A stretch of DNA of 64,000 nucleotides, taken from contig NZ_BMPW01000012.1 in assembly GCF_014647795.1 (NCBI RefSeq), positions 124,001-188,000 of the forward strand, written 5' to 3'. The notes under the pieces were generated by a model that was not told the origin of the DNA, did not search any database, and was given only the letters and a program-made list of their open reading frames with translations. The stretch is from Actinoplanes campanulatus. GTDB lineage: Bacteria; Actinomycetota; Actinomycetes; Mycobacteriales; Micromonosporaceae. The position numbers and the translations under genes are program-made. Positions 24,986 to 33,062 of this stretch are shown piece by piece. Each line of letters starts with the position of its first letter. Position 1 is the first letter of the stretch.

Positions 24986-25011
24986 CCGATCAGGTGATCG
25001 GCCGTTAGGGT
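24986..25011 (+). promoter_or_regulatory. Palindrome and -10 box upstream of the 5'-nucleotidase gene
   Basis: CCGATCA-GG-TGATCGG (24986-25001) is a perfect 7-bp inverted repeat ending 5 bases before TAGGGT (25006-25011), a plausible -10. An operator between -35 and -10 would be the natural reading. The gene's ATG is 53 bases downstream of the -10. Confidence 0.4.
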
Positions 25012-25063
25012 GCTGGTTTCGGCGCCCACAAGGCGCGATCGATCCGATGTTGAGAGGTTCGCA

Positions 25064-26848
25064 ATGACCCTTCCCACCGGCGTCTCGCGGCGGAGCGTCC
25101 TCGCCGCGTCGGCAGCCGCCACCGTCGCCGCGCCGCTCGTCTCCTCGTCAGGCGCGCAGGCCGGCGGCACGGCCGTGGAGAAGACCTACCGGCTCACCGT
25201 TCTGGGCACGTCGGACACCCACGGCAACGTCTACAACTGGGACTACTACAAGGACGCGGAGTACGACGACAGCGCCCACAACGACGTCGGCGTGGCCAAG
25301 CTGGCCGCGTTGGTGAACAGGCTGCGCGCCGAGGCGACCGGCCCGGTGCTGGTGCTGGACGCCGGTGACACGATCCAGGGCACCCCGCTGGCCACGTACT
25401 ACGCCAAGCAGGAGCCGATCACCGCGACCGGTGAGAAGCACCCGATGGCCCGCGCCATGAACGTGCTGCACTACGACGCCGTCACGCTGGGCAACCACGA
25501 GTTCAACTACGGTCTGCCGCTGCTGAACCTGTGGATCCGTCAGCTCGGCTTCCCGGCCCTGGCCGCCAACGCGATCAGTGTGAAGACCGGGAAGCCGGCG
25601 TTCACGCCGTACGTCATCAAGAAGGTCTCGCTCGGCCGCCACGCGCCCACCCTGCGCGTCGGCATCCTGGGTCTCACCAACCCCGGCTCGGCGATCTGGG
25701 ACCGGGCCAACGTCGAGGGCAAGCTCCAGTTCGCCGACATGATCGCCACGGCCGCCAAGTGGGTGCCGATCATGCGGGCCCGCGGCGCCGACGTCGTGCT
25801 GATCTCCGCGCACGGCGGCGACAGCGGCACCTCCAGCTACGGCCCGGAACTGCCGAACGAGAACCCCACCGCGCTGATCGCCGAGCAGGTGCCCGGCATC
25901 GACGCGATCCTCTTCGGCCACGCGCACCGCGAGGTGCCGCAGCGGTTCGTCACCAACCTGAAGACCGGCGAGCAGGTGCTGCTCTCCGAGCCGTCGAAGT
26001 GGGGCCAGCGGCTCACGAAGATGGACTTCGACATCACCCGCGTCAAGGGCCAGTGGAAGATCACCACGAAGGCCGCGACGTCGCTGAACACCAACACCGT
26101 CGAGGCCGACCCCAAGGTCCTCGCCGCGGTGCGCAGGCAGCACGAGAAGACGGTGACCTACGTCAACCAGGTCGTCGCCGCCTCGACGGTGGAGCTGTCC
26201 GCCGCCACCAGCCGGTACGAGGACACCCCGATCCTCGACTACATCAACAAGGTGCAGACCGACACCGTCACGGCGGCGCTGGCCGCTTCCGAGTACGCGA
26301 GCCTGCCGGTCCTGTCGATCGCCGCGCCGTTCAGCCGGACCGCGGTGTTCCCGCAGGGCGACGTCAAGATCAAGGACGTGGCCGGGCTCTACATCTACGA
26401 CAACACCCTGGAAGCGGTCGTGCTGACCGGCGCCGAGGTGAAGGCGTACCTGGAGTACTCGGCGAAGTACTTCGTCACGCACGCGGTCGGCGCCCCGGTG
26501 AACCCGGAGACGATCAGCGACCCGGCCGTGCCGGACTACAACTACGACGTGCTCTCCGGCGTCGACTACGACATCGACATCAGCAAACCGGTCGGCAGCC
26601 GGATCACCCGCCTCCAGATCGGTGGGGTGGACGTCGCCGCCGACGCGCGGTTCGTGGTCGCGGTCAACAACTACCGGCGCTCCGGCGGCGGCAGCTTCCC
26701 GGGCATCGTGAAGACCCAGGTCTACAACGAGCAGCAGGAGATCCGCCAGCTGCTCATCGACTGGGCGCAGGCGAAGGGCCGGATCGACCCGGCCGACTTC
26801 TCGGTGCGGAACTGGCAGCTCGTCCGCGAGGGCGTGCCGGTCTTCTGA
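25064..26848 (+). CDS. Tat-exported bifunctional 5'-nucleotidase / 2',3'-cyclic phosphodiesterase family
   Basis: This encodes 594 residues from ATG 25064 with GAGAGG upstream (an in-frame GTG at 25010 is less likely). The twin-arginine signal is VSRRSVLAASAAA (R9-R10), so it is exported folded, as expected for a metalloenzyme. The metallophosphatase domain starts LGTSDTHGNVYNWDYY and has the metal-site motifs DAGDTIQGTP, LGNHEFNYG, ISAHGGD and FGHAHRE in order. The C-terminal 5'-nucleotidase domain (about 370-580) includes VAVNNYRRSGGGSFPG, the substrate-binding loop region. It dephosphorylates extracellular nucleotides for phosphate and nucleoside salvage. A palindrome sits in its promoter region; a bidirectional terminator follows. 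Confidence 0.9.
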   Translation: MTLPTGVSRRSVLAASAAATVAAPLVSSSGAQAGGTAVEKTYRLTVLGTSDTHGNVYNWDYYKDAEYDDSAHNDVGVAKLAALVNRLRAEATGPVLVLDAGDTIQGTPLATYYAKQEPITATGEKHPMARAMNVLHYDAVTLGNHEFNYGLPLLNLWIRQLGFPALAANAISVKTGKPAFTPYVIKKVSLGRHAPTLRVGILGLTNPGSAIWDRANVEGKLQFADMIATAAKWVPIMRARGADVVLISAHGGDSGTSSYGPELPNENPTALIAEQVPGIDAILFGHAHREVPQRFVTNLKTGEQVLLSEPSKWGQRLTKMDFDITRVKGQWKITTKAATSLNTNTVEADPKVLAAVRRQHEKTVTYVNQVVAASTVELSAATSRYEDTPILDYINKVQTDTVTAALAASEYASLPVLSIAAPFSRTAVFPQGDVKIKDVAGLYIYDNTLEAVVLTGAEVKAYLEYSAKYFVTHAVGAPVNPETISDPAVPDYNYDVLSGVDYDIDISKPVGSRITRLQIGGVDVAADARFVVAVNNYRRSGGGSFPGIVKTQVYNEQQEIRQLLIDWAQAKGRIDPADFSVRNWQLVREGVPVF

Positions 26849-26854
26849 TCGGGG

Positions 26855-26880
26855 GAGCGGGCCGGGTGACCGGCCCGCTC
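26855..26880. terminator. Bidirectional terminator between the 5'-nucleotidase and the next minus-strand gene
   Basis: A perfect 11-bp stem (26855-26865 with 26870-26880) has a 4-base loop. It lies between convergent genes and reaches into the stop codon of the minus-strand gene. Confidence 0.75.
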
Positions 26881-27451
26881 ACTCCTCCTGCTGCCAGTTG
26901 CCGCGGGCGTCGGCCGCCACGTACATGCCGGTGCTCTTGCCGGTGGGCAGCTCGAACGTGCACAGATAGGTGCGCAGCCCCTCGGCGTTCCGGTCGCTCT
27001 CGCCCAGGCAGGCGACAGCGGTGAACTCGCCGACCTCTTTGGCGATCCGGCTGTCCACGGCGAGGGTGTCCTGGAGGACCGTGGTGATCCGGTCCTCCTG
27101 ATAGGCGTGGTAGGCCGGAACCGCCACGCTGAAGGTCAGCGCCGCCCAGACGGCGGCGCCGCCCACCACCGTCACGCCGTAGGCGATCCAGTAGGGCGAG
27201 CGCTTACGGCCGTACCCGCGGGCCCGACCGGACCGCCGCAGCGCCGAGATGACGCCGAGCGCGCTGAGGAAGAACGTCCAGTACACCACCGGGCGCCAGG
27301 ACGGCGCCTCCGGGCGGCCCGCCGCGTGCACCTCCCCGGGGAAGCGGACGAGCAGCTGGCCGTGCCGGTGACCGGTCGGGTCGACCGGCGGGGCGACCGG
27401 CGCCGGACCCGGATCCGGCGGTCTGGCCCACGGCGGAGTATTCATGGTCAT
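26879..27451 (-). CDS. Membrane protein of unknown function with Pro-rich N-terminus
   Basis: This encodes 190 residues. The N-terminal 50 are Pro-rich and cytoplasmic, followed by two membrane helices (about 53-70, YWTFFLSALGVIS; about 86-108, IAYGVTVVGGAAVWAALTF). An extracellular domain of about 80 residues has two cysteines (ACLG and YLCTFEL) that could form a disulfide. The layout resembles small DUF4333-like extracytoplasmic domains, but I do not recognise the family with certainty. Start ATG 27451 or 27445. It is adjacent to a Ser/Thr kinase on the same strand, with 105 bases between; no functional link is shown. Confidence 0.6.
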   Translation of the reverse strand: MTMNTPPWARPPDPGPAPVAPPVDPTGHRHGQLLVRFPGEVHAAGRPEAPSWRPVVYWTFFLSALGVISALRRSGRARGYGRKRSPYWIAYGVTVVGGAAVWAALTFSVAVPAYHAYQEDRITTVLQDTLAVDSRIAKEVGEFTAVACLGESDRNAEGLRTYLCTFELPTGKSTGMYVAADARGNWQQEE

Positions 27452-27556
27452 CGTGCGGTGGACCTTCCCCTAGCGGCCGGATGCTTCTCCGTGCCATCGG
27501 GATGATCGGCTGTGGTCCGCCCGAGTTGAGGATTAGTTGTTTTTCAGGTGCGGCGC

Positions 27557-29008
27557 TCAGCCGCCCGGGTTCACCGGCGGGTCGGTGACCGGATCCGTCG
27601 TCGGTGTCGTCGGCGCCGTGGTCGTCGGGTCGGTCGTCGGCTCGGTCGTCGGGGTGGTCGTCGGATCCGTGGGATCCGGCGCCGACGACGACACCGACGG
27701 CGAGGCCGACGACGGGCTGGCCGAACGGCTCGCCGGCGTCTTCTTCGTCCTGGTCGGCCGGGTGTTGGTCTCCGAGGTCTCCACCGCGGACGGGGAGTCC
27801 TCCGCGCTCGGCGGCGGCGGGCCGATCGGGTCGGCCTGATTGCCCTGGTTCTGCTTGCCGGTGCTGCCCGGGGCCGGCGTGTCGCCCTTGAACGCGAACG
27901 CCACGCCGATGCCGCCGGCCACCAGGAAGAGGGCCAGGATCGCGAACATCAGCAGACGCTGCGCCGGTGGCTGCGCCGCCTTGGAGCCCGGCCGGGTGAA
28001 CGGGACCGGCGCCGGGACGGCACGCTGCATCGGCGCCGGCCGGGGCGCGGCCGGGCTGATCGGCATGGTCGGGAACTGGCCGGTCCCCATCCGGGTGACC
28101 GGGAACTGCCCGCTGCCCATCCGGGCGGCCGGGCTGATCGGGGCGGCCAGCGTGGTGCCGGTGAGCCGTTTCCAGTCCATCGGCCCGGCCACGGCGAACG
28201 CCGCCTCGGCGAACTCGGCGGCGCTCTGGAACCGGTCGGCCGGCTGCTTTGCCATCGCCCGGGCGATCAGGTCACGAACCTCGTACGGAACGTGGTCGGG
28301 CAGCGGGTCCGGATCGTCCTCCAGATGGCGCAGCGCCACCTGGAGAGCGTTGTCCCCGTCGAACGGCGGCACACCGGCGATGCAGTGGTAGGCCACCGCT
28401 CCCAGCGCGTAGATGTCGGTGGCCGGCGTCAGGTTGCCCTTGGCCACCTGCTCCGGCGCCATGTAGAGGGCGGTGCCGACGATCGCGTTGACACCGGTGA
28501 CGCTGGTCATCGCATTGGACCGGGCCACGCCGAAGTCGACCAGGATCACCGCGCCGGTCGGCTTCACGATCAGGTTGCCGGGCTTGACGTCGCGGTGGAC
28601 GATCCCGTTCTCGTGGGCGGCGTGCAGCGCGTCGGCCGCCTGCGCCACGATCGACATGGTCTCGGCGACCCCGAGCTGGCCCTCCTTGACCCGGGCGGAG
28701 AGCGGCTCGCCCTCCACGAAGGCCATCACCAGATAGGCGACCTTCTCCGGGCCCTCGTAGTCGCCGTCGCTCGCGTAGTCGTAGACCTCGACCACGCCGG
28801 GGTGACGGAACGCCGCCATCATCCGGGCCTCGCCGTAGAAACGGGCGGCGAACTCCGGATCCTCCAGCATCGCGGTGCGCAGCACCTTGACCGCGACGGT
28901 CCGGCCCAGCACGACGTCGGTGCCGCGCCAGACGTCGCCCATCCCGCCGGTGGCGACGCGCTCGTCCAACCGGTAACGGTTGTCCAGGAGGTTTCCCGCG
29001 TTGAGCAC
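27557..29008 (-). CDS. PknB-type serine/threonine protein kinase with Pro/Thr-rich C-terminus
   Basis: This encodes 483 residues. The kinase domain (about 11-275) has a Gly loop GGMGDVWRG, the ATP-binding VAVKV (K41), the catalytic HRDVKPGN (D140), DFG (158-160) and the activation-loop end GTALYMAPEQ. A juxtamembrane Pro/Ala linker with repeated MGTGQFP-like units follows, then one transmembrane helix (about 348-370), and a short extracellular tail of Pro-Thr-Asp repeats. There are no PASTA domains. It is likely autophosphorylated and senses the cell surface. The GTG at 29008 is immediately downstream of a leaderless-type box. Substrates are unknown. Confidence 0.9.
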   Translation of the reverse strand: MLNAGNLLDNRYRLDERVATGGMGDVWRGTDVVLGRTVAVKVLRTAMLEDPEFAARFYGEARMMAAFRHPGVVEVYDYASDGDYEGPEKVAYLVMAFVEGEPLSARVKEGQLGVAETMSIVAQAADALHAAHENGIVHRDVKPGNLIVKPTGAVILVDFGVARSNAMTSVTGVNAIVGTALYMAPEQVAKGNLTPATDIYALGAVAYHCIAGVPPFDGDNALQVALRHLEDDPDPLPDHVPYEVRDLIARAMAKQPADRFQSAAEFAEAAFAVAGPMDWKRLTGTTLAAPISPAARMGSGQFPVTRMGTGQFPTMPISPAAPRPAPMQRAVPAPVPFTRPGSKAAQPPAQRLLMFAILALFLVAGGIGVAFAFKGDTPAPGSTGKQNQGNQADPIGPPPPSAEDSPSAVETSETNTRPTRTKKTPASRSASPSSASPSVSSSAPDPTDPTTTPTTEPTTDPTTTAPTTPTTDPVTDPPVNPGG

Positions 29009-29020
29009 CAGCGGACCTTA
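29009..29020 (-). promoter_or_regulatory. Leaderless promoter box for the Ser/Thr kinase gene
   Basis: On the minus strand TAAGGT (29020-29015) is followed by 6 bases and then the GTG at 29008. No Shine-Dalgarno sequence is present. Confidence 0.55.
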
Positions 29021-29114
29021 TCTGTAGGAGTTCAAGCCGAATGCCGCTCAACTGTACAGAGCCGTGGCCTTTCGCGGGAGGTCGGCAAGGGCCTGCGGAA
29101 ACGGCCTCGCCGGG

Positions 29115-29492
29115 TCACCTCTCGTCGGGCGCCGGAGTCACCATGACGGCCGTCTCGGCCAGCTCGATCTCCTCGTTCTCGGCCTGCCGCTCCAGGGCGG
29201 CCCGCGCGGTGCCGGCGGCCACCCAACCGGCGGCGATGCCGACCAGGCCGGCCGCGACGATCACGCCCCAGGGGCGTCGCGGCCGCCGGCCGGCGAGGGC
29301 GCTCGCGGCCGCGTTGGCCCGGGCCCACGCCTCGTCGGTGACATAGGTCACTCGATCGCCGGCCCGCCCGGCGACCTTCCGGCTCTTCCGCCCGGCCCGG
29401 CCGGCGCTCTTCCCGGCCGTGGCCCACGCGCTCTGGAGATGCTCCCAGGCCTCCTCGGCGGTCTTCTCGGCCTGGTTCTTCCTCGAGAACAT
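29115..29492 (-). CDS. Small membrane protein with basic N-terminus
   Basis: This encodes 125 residues from ATG 29492, chosen for GGAGGTG 7 bases upstream; an in-frame ATG at 29513 has none. Residues 1-70 are helical and strongly basic (repeated GKSAGRAGRKSRK-like stretch). One transmembrane helix follows (WGVIVAAGLVGIAAGWVAAG), then an acidic tail. The type is common in actinobacteria (DUF883/YtxH-like in composition) and may be a stress or envelope protein. No family is firmly recognised. Confidence 0.6.
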   Translation of the reverse strand: MFSRKNQAEKTAEEAWEHLQSAWATAGKSAGRAGRKSRKVAGRAGDRVTYVTDEAWARANAAASALAGRRPRRPWGVIVAAGLVGIAAGWVAAGTARAALERQAENEEIELAETAVMVTPAPDER

Positions 29493-29788
29493 CGTCTGCA
29501 CCTCCGGTTGCACGGTCTTCCCGGGGGAGCTTGCCCCGGATCAACCCTCCGCAAACGTCCGCTGTGGACGCCATCACGGTTCCAAAACGATTTGACGCGG
29601 CGCAGTAGGGTTGACCGGGTTCACACGGACCACTCAGGTGACTAACAGGTTCGGCGCCTAACCTTTCGGGCAGTTTCTACCGAACCTTCCGGGGAGGAGT
29701 CGTGCCGTCTTGTCCAAGGTCGGCATGGCCGATTCTCGCGTTTAAAGGAACAACGCCCGGAGCGACCGGGCGGGTGGAGGGAAGAGGC
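29493..29788. other. Divergent promoter region, includes a hairpin before the STAS gene
   Basis: This is 296 bases between the small membrane protein and the STAS gene. It holds a 7-bp-stem hairpin, CGCCCGG / CCGGGCG (29754-29772), just before the STAS ribosome-binding site GGAGG (29777-29781). An AT-rich GTTTAAA (29740-29746) may belong to an alternative-sigma promoter, but I could not pair it with a -10. Confidence 0.3.
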
Positions 29789-30130
29789 GTGACGCTGTCG
29801 ATAACGACGTCGACGCTGGCCGACGGCGCGGTGGAGGTCTCCCCGCGAGGCGAGATCGATGTCGAGAACGCGTTTGAGATCCGTGAGGCCGTGGCGGCTC
29901 AGCTGTCCTCCGGATCCCCTGCCCGGATCGAGCTCAACATGCGGCATGTGACCTTCATCGACTCGGTCGGCATCAGCGCCCTGGTGGCCGCGTTCCAGCT
30001 GGCCGGGGTCAGCGGTGTCAAGCTGGTGGTCACCCGGCCCAGCCGCTTCGCGCACCGGCAGCTCTGGGTCACCGGGCTGCTCGGCCTCTTCGGCAACCCA
30101 CAGCCCTTCGACGAGACCGTCACCGCCTGA
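29789..30130 (+). CDS. STAS-domain anti-sigma factor antagonist
   Basis: This encodes 113 residues from GTG 29789 with GGAGG and AAGAGG upstream (an in-frame GTG at 29702 would add a Pro/Arg-rich, unlikely N-terminus). The STAS core is intact: PRGEIDVENAFEIREAV, then RIELNMRHVTFIDSVGISALV. In SpoIIAA/BldG-type proteins the Ser in D-S-x-G is phosphorylated by an anti-sigma kinase and controls partner switching; that Ser is present in FIDSVGIS. No anti-sigma kinase is adjacent, so the partner is elsewhere. It is convergent with surE across a small hairpin. Confidence 0.85.
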   Translation: MTLSITTSTLADGAVEVSPRGEIDVENAFEIREAVAAQLSSGSPARIELNMRHVTFIDSVGISALVAAFQLAGVSGVKLVVTRPSRFAHRQLWVTGLLGLFGNPQPFDETVTA

Positions 30131-30136
30131 CGCGGT

Positions 30137-30155
30137 GCCCGCTCAGAAGGCGGGC
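30137..30155. terminator. Weak hairpin between STAS gene and surE
   Basis: A 6-bp GC stem (30137-30142 with 30150-30155) and a 7-base loop lie between the convergent stops. It is short and may not terminate efficiently. Confidence 0.35.
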
Positions 30156-31006
30156 GTCTGCACCTGGACGGCGCCGACGTTGATCCGGACGTCGGCCTCC
30201 GCGGGCGCCCGGATCGGGGTGACCACGGCGAAGTTCTCGGCGAGCGCGGCCAGGTCGGTGCCGGGGTCCGGGGTCTCCTCGGCGGCCTGCACGGCGGTCC
30301 GGACATAGCCGTCACCCGCTTCGGCGATGCTCATCTGCACCTGGCCGAAACCCGCCAGGGTCGCCTGCCGTAGTCCGCGGATGCCGTCCACGTGCAGGTC
30401 CGGGACGTTCAGGTTGAAGATCGTGCCGGGCGGGGTGTGCAGCAGCGAAGGCAGCAGGCGGACCGCGAGGTCGGCCGCGCTGCCCCAGTGGTGCTGCTCG
30501 TCGTCGAGGTGGTCGAGGGCGGCGATGGCGGCGCCGCCACTGGCCGCGGTGGCCGCCGCCGGGGTCAGCACGTCGAGCGAGACGGCCAGGCCGTGCATCC
30601 CGGCGTGCGAGGCGGTGAGGCAGGCGCCGACCGTGCCCGAGTGCACCACGGCGGCGCCCGCGTTGGCGCCCCGGTTGATGCCGGAGAGCACGATGTCCGG
30701 CGCCGGCCCGAAGGCGTCCCGCAGCGCCAGCAGGACGATGTAGGCGGGGGAGGCGGCCACCCCGTACGCCGGAATGTTCTTGATCCCGGCGAGTTCGCGC
30801 TGCTCCGAGACGATCTTGCCGTCCTTCACGACCGCGGTCATCGAGGCGCTGCTACCACTGGACTCACTCAGCGGCGCGGCCACCACCACGTCGTACCCCG
30901 CGTGTGCCACCGCGTGGGCCAGCCAGCGGATCCCGGGCGCCTCGATGCCGTCGTCATTGGTGATCAGAATGCGCATTCGGGGTTGCTTGCCCGGTTGAGG
31001 GGTCAT
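30143..31006 (-). CDS. surE: SurE-type 5'/3'-nucleotidase
   Basis: This encodes 287 residues if started at ATG 31006, which overlaps the pfkB stop in an ATGATGA cluster with GAGAAGG upstream. ATG 30976 (MRILITNDDG) is the alternative and would match classic SurE N-termini. The N-terminal ILITNDDGIEAPGIRWLA contains the metal-binding D-D pair. SESSGSSAS, then VLSGINRGANAG (NxGxNxG phosphate site) and YSGTVGA-like VHSGTVGACLTA follow, the standard SurE order. SurE enzymes dephosphorylate nucleoside monophosphates in stationary phase and stress. Translationally coupled to the kinase upstream. Confidence 0.85.
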   Translation of the reverse strand: MTPQPGKQPRMRILITNDDGIEAPGIRWLAHAVAHAGYDVVVAAPLSESSGSSASMTAVVKDGKIVSEQRELAGIKNIPAYGVAASPAYIVLLALRDAFGPAPDIVLSGINRGANAGAAVVHSGTVGACLTASHAGMHGLAVSLDVLTPAAATAASGGAAIAALDHLDDEQHHWGSAADLAVRLLPSLLHTPPGTIFNLNVPDLHVDGIRGLRQATLAGFGQVQMSIAEAGDGYVRTAVQAAEETPDPGTDLAALAENFAVVTPIRAPAEADVRINVGAVQVQTPAF

Positions 31007-31944
31007 CATGCCTTCTCTATCGGGGTCAGCCGGACCCGCTCGGTGAGGACCCGGACCGCGTCCACGTGCCCGGTGCCGAGCCCGTGCCGGGTGACGTTCA
31101 GTGCCCCTGCCGCCGCCCCGGTACGTACAGCCTCCTCGATATGGCCCCCGTGGGCCAGAGTGGCGGCGACCCCGGCCGTCATCGAGTCGCCGGCGCCCCG
31201 GTGTTCGGCGGGGGTGAGCCGGGGCAGCGCCACCGTGTAGATCTCCCCGTCGAAGAGGGCCAGCGCGCCCTCGTCGGCCCGGGAGACCAGCACCGTCTCG
31301 GCACCGTTCTCGTGCAGCTGGATGAGCGCCTTCACCAGCGATCCGGTGCTGCCGTCCGGGGCCATCCCGTCGGCGATCAGCTCCTCGTGGCTGATCTTGA
31401 GGACGGTGATGCCGGCCTCCAGCACCGCGGCCAGGTGGCGGCTGCACAGGTCGGCGATCACCTTGCAGCCGTTCGACCGCAGATCGGCGGCGAGGCGGCC
31501 GTACACCTCGGGTTTGATCACCGAGGGATGGGCCGGGCCGCTCAGGATGGCGATGCCGGCCCGCAGGCCCTCGGCGAGCGTCAGGTTGTACAGCTCGTCC
31601 AGCTCGTGCCGGGACAGGGGGGTGCCGGGACGCTCGGCGATCTCCTGGCGGCTGCCGCCCCGCCGGTCGTGCACGTACCAGCCGCTGCCGTGTTCGCGCA
31701 TGACCAGCCGCAGCGTGACGCCGGGCAGTGCCAGCAGTGGGGCCAGAACCCGGCCCACCTCGCCGCCGGCCGCCGCGCAGAGCGTCACCCGGGCCCCGAG
31801 CGACGTGATCATCCGGGTCTGCCAGATGCCCTGGCCGCCCGGATGGACGTGCAGCTCGGGCTCGTCGTGGTGTTGCTCGATGGTCACCGTCAGCTGTGGG
31901 GCCGGCGCGAAGACCATGACTCGCCCGTCACTCATGTCTCGCAT
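31006..31944 (-). CDS. PfkB family carbohydrate kinase
   Basis: This encodes about 312 residues from ATG 31944; ATGs at 31962 and 31935 are alternatives and none has a strong ribosome-binding site. N-terminal HPGGQGIWQTRMITSLGARVTLC corresponds to the Gly-rich sugar-binding region of the PfkB fold (GGKGxNxA type, here with Gln/Ile replacements). The C-terminal catalytic motif is HRGAGDSMTAGVA, with the anion-hole GAGD and catalytic Asp. The sequence resembles 1-phosphofructokinases and tagatose-6-phosphate kinases most, but the substrate is unproven. Pairing with SurE in one transcript suggests a joint role in nucleoside or sugar phosphate recycling. Confidence 0.8.
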   Translation of the reverse strand: MRDMSDGRVMVFAPAPQLTVTIEQHHDEPELHVHPGGQGIWQTRMITSLGARVTLCAAAGGEVGRVLAPLLALPGVTLRLVMREHGSGWYVHDRRGGSRQEIAERPGTPLSRHELDELYNLTLAEGLRAGIAILSGPAHPSVIKPEVYGRLAADLRSNGCKVIADLCSRHLAAVLEAGITVLKISHEELIADGMAPDGSTGSLVKALIQLHENGAETVLVSRADEGALALFDGEIYTVALPRLTPAEHRGAGDSMTAGVAATLAHGGHIEEAVRTGAAAGALNVTRHGLGTGHVDAVRVLTERVRLTPIEKA

Positions 31945-32012
31945 TGTTATCTTTTCGCGCATCCGGCGTGGCGGTTCGCAAAAAGTACAGATCAGGTTTA
32001 AAGCTCGAAGTT

Positions 32013-32930
32013 TTACCAGCTGACCGGCGTGCAGTCCCGTGCCGCCCCGGCCGGCTCCACCTGGAGCGTGGCGTGGTCGATCCGGAAGTCCTCGTGCAGC
32101 GCCTCGCGCGCCGCGGTGAGCACCGTGCCCAGCTCCGCCCGCGGGTCCAGCCGCAGGTGTGCGGAGGCCACGTCCATGCCCTCGGTGAGCGTCCAGACGT
32201 GCAGGTCGTGCACGTCGCAGACGCCCGGCACGGCGGCCAGCCGCTCCCGGACCCGGGCCACGTCCAGGTGCTCGGGGGCGGCCTGGACCAGGATCCGGAT
32301 CGCCGAGCGGCCCAGGGCGAAGGTACGCGGCAGGATCATCAGGGCCACCAGGACGGCGACGATCGGGTCCGCGTACGCCCACCCGGTGCGCCAGATGATC
32401 AGCGCCGCCACGATGACCCCGGCCGACCCGAGCAGATCACCGAGCACCTCCAGGTAGGCCCCGCGCACCCCGATGTTCTCCTTGGCCCCCGAGCGCAGCA
32501 GCGCGAACGCCACCAGGTTTGCCAGCAGGCCGCCGACCGCCACCACCAGCATCCAGCCGGCCGGCACGTGTGGTGGATCGGTGAACCGCTGCACTGCCTG
32601 CACCAGGACGAACCCGGCCACCACGGTGAGCAGTGCCGCGTTGGCGAGCGCGGCCAGCACCTCCAGCCGGTAGAGCCCGTAGGTGCGGCCCGAGTCGGTG
32701 CCCGCCCGGTGGGCGGCGGTGATCGCGGCCAGGGTCATCGCGATCGCCAGCACGTCGGTGAACATGTGCCCGGCGTCGGAGAGCAGCGCCAGCGATCCGG
32801 TGATCCCGGCCGCGACCGCCTCGACGACCATGAAGACGGTCAGCAGCCCGGCCGCCCACCAGAGGCGCCGTCGATGCCCGGCCCCGCTGGTGAGCAGGTC
32901 CCGGGTTCCGTGGTCGTGGCCGGCTCCCAT
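32013..32930 (-). CDS. Cation diffusion facilitator (CzcD/ZitB-type metal efflux)
   Basis: This encodes 305 residues. The N-terminal His tract is short (HDHG). Six membrane helices include the metal-site motif SLALLSDAGHMFTDV (helix 2, H-x3-D) and EVLGDLLGSAGVIVA (helix 5). A cytoplasmic ferredoxin-like dimerisation domain at the C-terminus has the VHDLHVWTLTEG motif. CDF proteins export Zn2+, Co2+ or related ions in exchange for protons. No adjacent ArsR/SmtB regulator is visible. The promoter at 32966-32994 supports ATG 32930; GGAGGG lies upstream of the start. Confidence 0.9.
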   Translation of the reverse strand: MGAGHDHGTRDLLTSGAGHRRRLWWAAGLLTVFMVVEAVAAGITGSLALLSDAGHMFTDVLAIAMTLAAITAAHRAGTDSGRTYGLYRLEVLAALANAALLTVVAGFVLVQAVQRFTDPPHVPAGWMLVVAVGGLLANLVAFALLRSGAKENIGVRGAYLEVLGDLLGSAGVIVAALIIWRTGWAYADPIVAVLVALMILPRTFALGRSAIRILVQAAPEHLDVARVRERLAAVPGVCDVHDLHVWTLTEGMDVASAHLRLDPRAELGTVLTAAREALHEDFRIDHATLQVEPAGAARDCTPVSW

Positions 32931-32965
32931 GTCGTTTACCCTCCGTCGTCCGGCAGGCCGCCGCT

Positions 32966-32994
32966 AATGTATGCGGACATTGCTATATGTGCAA
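32966..32994 (-). promoter_or_regulatory. Putative promoter of the CDF gene
   Basis: On the minus strand TTGCAC (32994-32989) and TACATT (32971-32966) are separated by exactly 17 bases, in an unusually AT-rich patch (also containing CATATAGC). It lies 36 bases upstream of the start codon. A metal-responsive operator could overlap, but no clear palindrome is visible. Confidence 0.4.
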
Positions 32995-33062
32995 ACGGTT
33001 GTGACCCCGGTGCCGTGCGATGAGAATCTTGATGACCCGTTCTGCATCGGAAAGGAAGTTTC

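Noticed and set aside
27597-27690. Repeated GTCGTCGG units resembling a direct-repeat array
   Set aside because: It encodes the Thr/Pro/Asp-rich extracellular tail of the kinase in the minus strand; unit length is irregular and there are no spacers, so it is not CRISPR.
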